From the IMG/VR virus record IMGVR_UViG_3300032896_000014, positions 1 through 22,441 of that record: a stretch of DNA of 22,441 nucleotides; one strand, written 5' to 3'. The notes under the pieces were generated by a model, which was given only the letters and a program-made list of their open reading frames with translations, was not told the DNA's origin and made no database searches. Each line of letters opens with the position of its first letter. Within the stretch, counting starts at the first letter, position 1. Both the position numbers and the translations under genes were made by a program. Shown here in pieces: positions 15,925 through 21,252 of this stretch. This DNA is from a virus.

Positions 15925-16197
15925 TCACTCGATCGGCCAGCCATCAAGTCCGATCTCCGGTCTGGGTGCCCTCGTGCCGAATTGCTCGGCTGTCCTGATG
16001 CGGTGATGTCGATCGCAGAGGCAGCGGACATTCTCGTCGACGTCCTCGCCGCCCTGTGCGAGCGGCAGTATGTGATCCGGCACGGTAGCCAACACCAGCA
16101 GCCCGTCCTGCTCTTTGCAGTCTCGACAGAACGGCTCATTGGCTAGACGCCGGGCGCGAAGCTTCACGCCTCGACGGCCTCGGATGCGTTCACCCAT
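15925..16197 (-). CDS. HNH endonuclease of the packaging module
   Basis: A 90-residue protein from the ATG at 16197: MGERIRGRRGVKLRARRL. It has a zinc-binding CRDC (Cys24, Cys27) paired with CDRH (Cys61, His64), and the HNH catalytic core VPDHILPLAQGG (Asp41-His42), Asn56 and His65. The C-terminus RPEIGLDGWPIE is typical of the phage HNH family that lies next to terminase and is needed for cos cleavage in HK97-like phages. A TTG nine codons upstream would extend it, but it would place the start inside the AACGTT repeats and lacks homology-like sequence. It is the first gene after the noncoding control region and probably the first late gene. Confidence 0.9.
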   Translation of the reverse strand: MGERIRGRRGVKLRARRLANEPFCRDCKEQDGLLVLATVPDHILPLAQGGEDVDENVRCLCDRHHRIRTAEQFGTRAPRPEIGLDGWPIE

Positions 16198-16220
16198 GTT
16201 CAGGACCCTGCGCGGACGCC

Positions 16221-16250
16221 GCAAACGTTAGAAAACGTTGGCAAACGTTT
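16221..16250. repeat. Three 10-bp AACGTT repeats upstream of HNH gene
   Basis: GCAAACGTTA, GAAAACGTTG and GCAAACGTTT follow each other with an exact 10-bp period; the palindromic core AACGTT sits at 16224, 16234 and 16244. The array is 27-53 bp upstream of the HNH start and downstream of the terminator, so it would be transcribed in the leader of late mRNA. Sites on one face of the helix suggest binding of a protein in tandem. Confidence 0.7.
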
Positions 16251-16265
16251 CAGGCGGCGCGCTCT

Positions 16266-16301
16266 AAACGAAAAGCCCCGCCGGATTGCTCGGGCAGGGC
16301 T
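16266..16301 (-). terminator. Intrinsic terminator in the late leader
   Basis: On the minus strand AGCCCTGCCC (16301-16292), a loop, and GGCGGGGCT (16282-16274) make an imperfect GC-rich stem followed by TTTTCGTTT. It lies about 20 bases downstream of the expected start of the TTGACA promoter and 70 bases before the HNH ATG, so late transcription must pass it. Confidence 0.72.
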
Positions 16302-16327
16302 CCAGTCGCATTACTGCGAATGGTTTT

Positions 16328-16356
16328 CATCTAGGGTATTCGTGCCATGATGTCAA
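16328..16356 (-). promoter_or_regulatory. Candidate late promoter
   Basis: Minus strand TTGACA (16356-16351) matches the sigma-70 -35 consensus exactly. It is followed after 17 bp by TAGATG (16333-16328), a 3 of 6 match to the -10 box. Transcription would begin near 16321 and meet the terminator at once, the layout of lambda pR' and tR'. No other credible promoter is seen just before the late genes. Confidence 0.55.
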
Positions 16357-16374
16357 CAACTTGCGCGGAGTCAG

Positions 16375-16420
16375 GCGAGCGCTCGCTATAGGTGGTGCTC
16401 TTGGACAGGTGCGGTGTCCA
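16375..16420. promoter_or_regulatory. Two perfect dyads upstream of the late promoter
   Basis: GCGAGCGCTCGC (16375-16386) is a perfect 12-bp palindrome. TGGACA and TGTCCA (16402-16407 and 16415-16420) are perfect 6-base arms around 7 bases, an operator-like dyad about 46 bp upstream of the -35 box. Position suggests binding of an activator or of the late regulator. Confidence 0.5.
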
Positions 16421-16446
16421 TGGACGGTCGCGTGACTGTTCTGGGA

Positions 16447-16468
16447 CAGGGGTTACCCAGGGGTTATC
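16447..16468. repeat. 11-bp tandem repeat CAGGGGTTAYC
   Basis: CAGGGGTTACC (16447-16457) and CAGGGGTTATC (16458-16468) are head to tail with one mismatch. Slightly further right, TGCATTG (16500-16506) and CAATGCA (16541-16547), and GGCTATGCC (16528-16536) and GGCATAGGCC (16550-16559), form overlapping inverted pairs. Confidence 0.6.
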
Positions 16469-16592
16469 CCTAGCACGTGCTCAGCATTTGCTTGGCACCT
16501 GCATTGCAGATGCATCGGCACTGCCACGGCTATGCCGGCGCAATGCATTGGCATAGGCCACCGCCAGTGTTTTCAACAGCTTAGGTGAGGGG

Positions 16593-16714
16593 CTGTTTCG
16601 CTGCCTGTCTCGGTAGCTGTCTCGCCGGACGCAAGCTCGGGGCAGATATCCCCGCCATTTCATGGGCTTCCGCCGAATTGCTCTGTCTCAGGTTCTGTTT
16701 CGGCGGCCGTTTCG
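16593..16714. repeat. Two triplets of CTGTYTCG with 12-bp period
   Basis: CTGTTTCG, CTGTCTCG, CTGTCTCG start at 16593, 16605 and 16617. CTGTCTCA, CTGTTTCG, CCGTTTCG start at 16683, 16695 and 16707. Within each triplet the period is exactly 12 bp and the triplets start 90 bp apart. Between them CGGGG and CCCCG (16638-16654) form a small inverted repeat. Confidence 0.7.
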
Positions 16715-16724
16715 CAGAAGCCGG

Positions 16725-16770
16725 GCTTGAGCATTGCTTGAGCATTGCTAGTTCGGAACTGGTTCCGAAC
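16725..16770. repeat. 11-bp duplication and 20-bp perfect dyad
   Basis: GCTTGAGCATT occurs twice head to tail (16725-16746). Directly after it GTTCGGAAC, TG, GTTCCGAAC (16751-16770) is a perfect dyad with 9-base arms, the form of an operator for a dimeric repressor or activator. Confidence 0.7.
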
Positions 16771-16774
16771 CGGT

Positions 16775-16868
16775 GTCACGCTCTGTCACGCGTGACGCCT
16801 TGTGACGTAACGGTGACGTTACACCGCCGTCACGTGATGTCACGTGAGCGGGGCCGGTTTCACGTGAC
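16775..16868. repeat. Cluster of GTGAC/GTCAC sites
   Basis: GTCAC or GTGAC occurs at 16775, 16785, 16792, 16802, 16813, 16829, 16839 and 16864, many 10-11 bp apart. It contains a perfect 12-bp palindrome GTCACGCGTGAC (16785-16796), GTAACG/CGTTAC arms around GTGA (16807-16822), and a 10-bp tandem GTCACGTGAT, GTCACGTGAG (16829-16848). The density far exceeds chance for 94 bp. Confidence 0.75.
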
Positions 16869-16875
16869 ACCCATC

Positions 16876-16895
16876 GCGCTAGCATGCGCTAGCAT
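16876..16895. repeat. 10-bp duplication GCGCTAGCAT
   Basis: GCGCTAGCAT is perfectly repeated head to tail. Each copy contains the palindrome GCTAGC, and the junction makes GCATGC. Confidence 0.7.
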
Positions 16896-16984
16896 TTGGT
16901 TGCGGTTTGGCTCGGCTAAGGCGTTGTTTTTGTTGCATCCGGGGATCTTTTTCGGCGAGAAAAACTAGCTGAAAAGCCGCCGTT

Positions 16985-17058
16985 TTCCGCGGACTTCCGC
17001 CGACTTCTGCGGATTCGCCCTTGGGGCTCGGCTGCGTTCGGCTCGTCGAGCGTTCGGC
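16985..17058. repeat. 10-bp triplet TTCYGCSGAY and 9-bp repeat GCGTTCGGC
   Basis: TTCCGCGGAC, TTCCGCCGAC and TTCTGCGGAT (16985-17014) follow each other with a 10-bp period. GCGTTCGGC occurs at 17034-17042 and 17050-17058, 16 bp apart, ending just before the stop codon of the DUF6456-like gene. Confidence 0.6.
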
Positions 17059-17060
17059 GA

Positions 17061-17711
17061 TCACGCGGCGAATTGCAGCTCTTTCGCCAGTGCGCGCAAG
17101 TCCTGGTGCAGCACCGCCGCCATGTCGCGTTTGTTCGCGTCGCAGCCCTGGGCGATCTCGTCGGCGGTTTTTCCCTCGACGCAGTAGCTGATCAGGCGCT
17201 CGGTCGACGCGTGGCCGAGTCCGGCCAGCGCTTTCAGCTTGTCGATCGCCGCGATCCGGCCTTCGGCCATATCCGTCATGTGGCCCGAGCTCGTGCCGCG
17301 CAAAAAGTCGGCCGAACTGGCGATCGTCATGCCGGCGCGTTCGCAGAGCCGCGCGAATTGGCTGCCCGCATGGTAGAGCGCGCTCTGCGCGTTCCGGCCA
17401 TATCGCCACTCGAAACTGCCCGGCCGCGACCGGATGGTTTTCCGGCCGGTCATGTTGCCCGCCAGGCGGGTCCGAACTGTCGTCAGCTTCGTGCCGTCCT
17501 TGCCGCCGTCCTCCCGGCGCAATCGATCGACCTTTCGCGCCGCCGCGACGCGTTTTTTTAGGTCCTCGGCAACGTTCGCCGGTTCAGCCCGGTGCTCGGC
17601 GACTGCTTTCAGCAGCGCCGCCTGCCGCGCCCGCCGAATTTTCAGGTCGATCCGCTTCCCGTTGACCACCCGGATGCCCGGTTCGCGGGGCTTGTCTTTC
17701 CGCCTTCTCAT
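17061..17711 (-). CDS. DUF6456-like protein, possible late gene regulator
   Basis: I start this 216-residue protein at the ATG at 17711 (MRRRKDKPREPGIRV). The longer frame to 17894 only reads the DUF6074 gene in another frame. The first 75 residues are very basic (RIDLKIRRARQAALLKAV). The middle, YGRNAQSALYHAGSQFARLCERAGM (as GRNAQSALYHAG and FARLCERAG), and the C-terminus, IDKLKALAGLGHASTERLISYCVEGKTADEIA with LHQDLRALAKEL, follow the DUF6456 pattern: an entry helix, a link, then a helical bundle resembling a sigma-like helix-turn-helix. It is the last early gene and lies before the late control region, the position of lambda Q. A role in late gene activation or antitermination is inferred only. 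Confidence 0.65.
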   Translation of the reverse strand: MRRRKDKPREPGIRVVNGKRIDLKIRRARQAALLKAVAEHRAEPANVAEDLKKRVAAARKVDRLRREDGGKDGTKLTTVRTRLAGNMTGRKTIRSRPGSFEWRYGRNAQSALYHAGSQFARLCERAGMTIASSADFLRGTSSGHMTDMAEGRIAAIDKLKALAGLGHASTERLISYCVEGKTADEIAQGCDANKRDMAAVLHQDLRALAKELQFAA

Positions 17712-17733
17712 GCCCGCCGCACCTTTCCTGGTT

Positions 17734-18027
17734 TCAGGCCGCGTCGCTCGGGCCGCGATCGCGGTAGCCGTGCGCAAGCTCTGCCTGCACCGCATCAGCA
17801 AACGCGCGCAGTTGGGTGTCGGCCTCTGCCTTCGGCAGGCCGATCCGCTCAAAGTGCCTCTCCGCCGCCGATATGACTTGGCGCCAGTAGGCATCGGCGT
17901 CCGCGCCGTTTTTTCGGGCCAGAATTTCGGCTGTCCGCCGAATTTTGCCGACCCGCCGGTTCATCGGGAATGGGACCACCGCACAAGGCGGGGCCCACGC
18001 CTCTGTCGTTTCGAGTTTTCGCTTCAT
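17734..18027 (-). CDS. DUF6074 family protein
   Basis: A 97-residue protein. The motif CAVVPFPMNRRVGKIRRTAEILARKNG, seen here as VVPFPMNRRVGKIRR and DAYWRQVISAAERHFERIGL (as YWRQVI and ERHFERIG), is the DUF6074 signature of short alphaproteobacterial proteins, common in prophages and in Rhizobiales genomes. The rest is an amphipathic helical C-terminus. Function unknown. It overlaps the initiator candidate by 4 bp (ATGA at 18024-18027) and is followed after 22 bp by the DUF6456-like gene, so it belongs to the early operon. Confidence 0.82.
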   Translation of the reverse strand: MKRKLETTEAWAPPCAVVPFPMNRRVGKIRRTAEILARKNGADADAYWRQVISAAERHFERIGLPKAEADTQLRAFADAVQAELAHGYRDRGPSDAA

Positions 18028-18656
18028 GCCGCCTTCCTCTTGTGGCGGGAGGGGTCAGGCTGGCCGGGCCGCTTTTCGCTCCCTCCCTGTGGTATATTAT
18101 ATGTGGGTGACGTGGGCACCCCATTCATGTTGGCTACATCGGCCATTTCGGGTGACGTAGGCATCCCATTCGGGTGCTGTCGTCCCCCCATGTCCTTCTT
18201 GATCGGGTGATGTCGTCCCCTCATTGGGGTGCTGTCGTCACCCCGCGCTGTTGCCGGGGGTTGCCAGCGCATGAACTCTTTCGTCGGACCGGACAACACC
18301 TTGAGCGGATAGTCGACGGCGTGTTCGGTAAGAATGTAGGTGCTGGACCGGCTGCCGCCTTCCTTGCGCCATTTCCAGTCGAAATGCCCGATAGCTGCCC
18401 GCTTGATGAAGCCGCGCTCTATGAGCGTCCGCAGGGCGCGATCAGCAGGCTTGTTGCTGCAATTCAGCGCCGCGCGCATCTCTTCGCCACTAAAGCCGAT
18501 GTTGCCGTTGTTCGAGCCGTTGTAGCGCTGCTTGAACTCGATATAGAGCGCGCGCTCGTACACATCGAGGGAGCGCCAAGCAGCGCTGCGCGTGAACCAT
18601 TCGTACAGCCTGAGGTGACGTGGCTCGCCACCTGTGCGGCTATTCTTTTTCGTCAT
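18024..18656 (-). CDS. Winged-helix replication initiator candidate (lambda O-like role)
   Basis: A 210-residue protein. Residues about 25-115 form a winged-helix-type domain: AWRSLDVYERALYIEFKQRYNG (as SLDVYERALYIEF), NGNIGFSGEEMRAALNCS, ALRTLIERGFIKRA with the recognition helix, and a beta wing with STYILTEHAVDYP. KEFMRWQ follows. The C-terminal 75 residues are Pro/His/Gly-rich, repetitive and probably disordered. The DNA for this part contains five iteron-like repeats and an AT-rich stretch (18093-18248). A DNA-binding head plus an origin inside the gene is the arrangement of lambda O. It overlaps the topoisomerase-like gene by 4 bp upstream and DUF6074 downstream. Initiation function is inferred. 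Confidence 0.72.
   Translation of the reverse strand: MTKKNSRTGGEPRHLRLYEWFTRSAAWRSLDVYERALYIEFKQRYNGSNNGNIGFSGEEMRAALNCSNKPADRALRTLIERGFIKRAAIGHFDWKWRKEGGSRSSTYILTEHAVDYPLKVLSGPTKEFMRWQPPATARGDDSTPMRGRHHPIKKDMGGRQHPNGMPTSPEMADVANMNGVPTSPTYNIPQGGSEKRPGQPDPSRHKRKAA
18093..18248. repeat. Candidate replication origin: five iterons and AT-rich stretch inside the initiator gene
   Basis: Five related units on the plus strand start at 18105 (GGGTGACGTGGGCACCCC), 18150 (GGGTGACGTAGGCATCCC), 18172 (GGGTGCTGTCGTCCCCCC), 18205 (GGGTGATGTCGTCCCCTC) and 18227 (GGGTGCTGTCGTCACCCC). Start spacings are 45, 22, 33 and 22, close to whole helical turns. The last unit is a perfect dyad, GGGGTG N7 CACCCC. The AT stretch TATATTATAT (18093-18102) flanks the first unit. 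The units fall in three reading frames, which argues for selection on DNA. Confidence 0.72.
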
Positions 18657-21055
18657 TCTGCGACTCCGTTTCTATTGGTGAGAACTCTTTCAAGCGCTTC
18701 CTCCCAAGGCAGTGTCTGATCGCTTTCAAATTCCCGCCGAACCTTGTCAGCGAGATCGGCCGGCAACCCCACTCCGGCCGCATAGTCTCGAGCCGCCCTT
18801 TCCAGATCGGCGACCGTCTTTTTCAGGTGGTGACGGCCAATGATCTGCCGTGCGCAACGCTCCAGGCTGTCAGCGTCCGGGACGACCTTTTCAACACCAT
18901 GATCGCGCAGCCCTTGTTCGATCCAGGCGACGAAAACGTCTGAGGGCATGGCATTGAGTTCAACACGCTCGCCCCCGGCAATGAAGTGCAACTCGTCGGG
19001 TGTCGCGCCGTGCTCCCGTAGGCCGTCCAAGATGCGCCGGTGATCGCCTTCGATCTCCTGTCGCTCAGCCTGTAGCTTCATCGCATCGGCCTGGGCGTAG
19101 GTGAGCCCGAGACGCCGGATATCGGGCTCATGAGTGAACCGGTAGCGCGCGCTGTCGCTGCCGAGCGTCCCGAAAATGCGGATGCCGGCCATGTCGAGAT
19201 CGTGAGCGACAAGGATCTTCGCTCCAGCCGCTGAAATGCGGTCTACCATCTTGCGCGCCGCGATAACCGACATGCCCTTGGTCGACATGACGCCGATGTC
19301 GAAACGCTCGGCGATCTGCGCGGCACGGATCAGCGGCTCGAAGCCTTCCTTCTCGATGAACAGGACAGCCCCATAGCGGTCACCGGGTCCGTCGGTGGCG
19401 CTGAGGCCGCTGGTGGTCGAAATGAGCGCCGTATCGACGCGCGGACGGCGCTGGAGGTATTCCCGGACCTGGATAGTGCCCAGGGGCACGCTGCTGCCCG
19501 TGTGAGGCTCTACAAAGTGGCCGCGCGCATCATAGACGACGTCCCAGTCGGCCGTGATGTCTGGGAACTCTTCCATGAAGGCAGGAAGCAGGTTCTGCGT
19601 GAAGTAGGCGTCTTTCAGCTTGCTGGAACCGGTGCGCTGCAGAATGATCGGGCGAGCGGCGTACATGATCTGACGGGCATTTGCAGGAAGGGTTCCGCCG
19701 GCGCTGGCTTTCAGATAGGCATCTTCCATCGCATCGAAGGCAGCAACCTTGATGGACACCGACTTGCTGACAGGCCGGTGCGCCCGCCGAAGGGCTGAGC
19801 CTATGCAGGATGCGAGGGCATGTCGGAAGGGAGCCAGGTCTGGCGTCTTGCCGTCACTGATCAGCGCGATCGCGGGGGTGGTGATCGCTATCTTGACCCC
19901 ATAGGACCCCTTGGCCACGACGCCGATTGACGTCGCTGGCATTCCGCAACCTCGAACGATGGAGCTGCCGCCGATCTGGATATCGATCTCTGCGACGGCA
20001 GGGGTGCGGTTGACGATCAACTGCGGCCAATACTGCGTACCCTTGCCGCTGTGATACTCAGTCGCCCATACCTGCACGATCGCGGGGACCTTGGCTCCAG
20101 CTATCTCAGCTTCGATCTTCTCAGCCTTATAGGCCCCGTCGAACATGTCTTCCGCGATGGCGATCAGTTTCGGCGGCTTCGGCGCCAATGACTTGAGAAG
20201 GTCGAGCGACAGGCTGCGCGCTGCCCCGTCCGGGTCGATGTCACGCTTGGGTGTGCCTGATTGAGCCTGCTCACCACGACCGCGTAGAGCGTGACGCAGG
20301 TCGACGCCGAAAAGGCCAGCGAGGTCCTGGGCGGTGCCCTGAGCGGCTTCCACCATCTCCCTGAACGCGGGCTCAGAATACCAGCTTGGGTGCGTCAGCA
20401 TGGGCGTGGCGGCGTCGCCGGCAAGCTGAATGGCTGTGTCGCCCCAAGCCGTCGAATATTCGTCCCGCGGCAGGGCCGGGCCAAAGCGGATCGTGATCTT
20501 GGTGCCGGCTGTTACTGCGCTCGCCGCTCGCGCGGTGACGATCGTATCTCCCGTGGTGCGGTCGAAGGACAGTTCCTGCCGCGTCCCCATGCTTTCAACG
20601 ATGAGGGAGCCGCCACTCGCGAAGGCAGCGCCAGCTACAACGCGGTTGCCATTTCCGACCATGCCGCGCGTCGGCCGGCGTATCAGCTTCGATGACATCA
20701 TCGGCCGCGTGACTGAGAACATCGTCGCCACCTTCGCGGGATCGATGCCTGGGCCAGTGTCGGTTACAATGAAGGTGTCCTCGTCGAGGGCCGTGAGAGT
20801 TGCCGATGGCCCGGCGTCGAGGGCGTTGTCGACGAGCTCTTTCAGCGCCATACGCCGGAGTTCGCGCTTGGACGCGCCAGCCTTCTGGCTCAGCCGGTCC
20901 GGGTGCAGGAATAGGCTGGCATCCGTCCGAATGAACTCGATCGATGCCGCGACCGATTCCCGAGCGCGCTGGCGGCGCTTCCGCTCACGGGCGAGGTCCC
21001 GCACCGACGAGGCGGGGCTAGAACTTGCGCTAACGGCCCTGGCAGCGTCGCTCAT
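18653..21055 (-). CDS. Topoisomerase VIII-like protein: TopoVI-B-type ATPase fused to TopoVI-A/Spo11-type part
   Basis: An 800-residue protein. The GHKL ATPase has the N-box ELVDNALDAG (Glu73, Asp76, Asn77), G1 DTGPGID (99-105) and the ATP-lid GMVGNGNR (131-138). A transducer-like domain follows (about 210-440), with Lys403 in SDGKTPD a candidate switch lysine. Then comes a winged-helix part with RQIMY (461-465), matching the R-E/D-I-Y-Y motif whose last Tyr (Tyr465) cuts DNA in TopoVI-A/Spo11. The Toprim domain has FIEKEGF (Glu568), STKGM (591-595) and HDLDMAG (Asp619, Asp621). All key residues are present, so it should be an active type IIB-like enzyme. The B-then-A order in one chain is the topoisomerase VIII layout. 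It is coupled to both neighbours by ATGA overlaps. Confidence 0.85.
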   Translation of the reverse strand: MSDAARAVSASSSPASSVRDLARERKRRQRARESVAASIEFIRTDASLFLHPDRLSQKAGASKRELRRMALKELVDNALDAGPSATLTALDEDTFIVTDTGPGIDPAKVATMFSVTRPMMSSKLIRRPTRGMVGNGNRVVAGAAFASGGSLIVESMGTRQELSFDRTTGDTIVTARAASAVTAGTKITIRFGPALPRDEYSTAWGDTAIQLAGDAATPMLTHPSWYSEPAFREMVEAAQGTAQDLAGLFGVDLRHALRGRGEQAQSGTPKRDIDPDGAARSLSLDLLKSLAPKPPKLIAIAEDMFDGAYKAEKIEAEIAGAKVPAIVQVWATEYHSGKGTQYWPQLIVNRTPAVAEIDIQIGGSSIVRGCGMPATSIGVVAKGSYGVKIAITTPAIALISDGKTPDLAPFRHALASCIGSALRRAHRPVSKSVSIKVAAFDAMEDAYLKASAGGTLPANARQIMYAARPIILQRTGSSKLKDAYFTQNLLPAFMEEFPDITADWDVVYDARGHFVEPHTGSSVPLGTIQVREYLQRRPRVDTALISTTSGLSATDGPGDRYGAVLFIEKEGFEPLIRAAQIAERFDIGVMSTKGMSVIAARKMVDRISAAGAKILVAHDLDMAGIRIFGTLGSDSARYRFTHEPDIRRLGLTYAQADAMKLQAERQEIEGDHRRILDGLREHGATPDELHFIAGGERVELNAMPSDVFVAWIEQGLRDHGVEKVVPDADSLERCARQIIGRHHLKKTVADLERAARDYAAGVGLPADLADKVRREFESDQTLPWEEALERVLTNRNGVAE

Positions 21056-21252
21056 GCGTTCAGGGGCTTCCTGATAGCCGAGAGGGCGGCAGCCTCGTCA
21101 ACGACGATGTAGCCGTAGCCTGTCGGGTTTTCTTTCACACCCGGCAGAACGCCGGCTCGGGCATCGCGGATGATCTCGCCGTAATGGCGGCAGTCGCGCT
21201 TATGCAGGTGCCACAAGTTGGCCAGGTTGCGGGGAGGGGCGGCGACAGCCAT
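21052..21252 (-). CDS. Small protein of early operon, possibly DNA-binding
   Basis: A 66-residue protein starting MAVAAPPRNLANLWHLHKRD. It contains IIRDARAGVLPGVKENPTGYGYIVVDEAAA; the Arg-x-Ala-Arg-x-Gly-x-Leu-Pro-Gly-Val pattern with a following beta strand resembles the wing of excisionase/MerR-like small proteins. I cannot name a family. It overlaps its upstream neighbour by 1 bp (TGATG) and the topoisomerase-like gene by 4 bp (ATGA at 21052-21055), so it is strictly co-translated with the large gene. A His and Cys near the N-terminus (HLHKRDCRHYG) might bind metal, but no clear pattern is seen. Confidence 0.62.
   Translation of the reverse strand: MAVAAPPRNLANLWHLHKRDCRHYGEIIRDARAGVLPGVKENPTGYGYIVVDEAAALSAIRKPLNA

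Larger units (their letters stand above)
16198..17060. other. Gene-free control region rich in short repeats
   Basis: About 860 bp with no credible gene between the DUF6456-like gene and the HNH gene. It holds, from left to right: three AACGTT sites, a terminator, a promoter, two perfect dyads, 11-bp tandem repeats, two triplets of a 12-bp repeat, a 20-bp dyad, a cluster of GTGAC/GTCAC sites, a 10-bp duplication and a further 10-bp triplet. Each family has a different motif but a spacing near one helical turn. This fits protein-binding arrays for late transcription, packaging (cos) or both. The individual elements are listed separately. Confidence 0.8.

Noticed and set aside
16198-16224. TTG start for the HNH gene, nine codons upstream
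   Set aside because: It would begin within the AACGTT repeats and adds an unconserved-looking Arg-rich segment; the ATG at 16197 gives the usual family start.
16585-16968. 127-codon plus-strand frame in the control region
   Set aside because: It reads through the CTGTYTCG and GTGAC arrays, whose 10-11 bp parts shift frame, and gives a Cys/Arg-rich product without pattern. Repeats, not protein, explain it.
16879-17409. 176-codon minus-strand frame overlapping the DUF6456-like gene
   Set aside because: Its first half is the other frame of a supported gene and its second half is repeat DNA; no family pattern.
17712-17894. N-terminal extension of the DUF6456-like protein
   Set aside because: These 61 codons are an Arg-rich misframe of the DUF6074 gene; the ATG at 17711 is better.
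18105-18248. CRISPR array
   Set aside because: Units are diverged, partly abutting and read in coding DNA with no unique spacers; iterons fit better.
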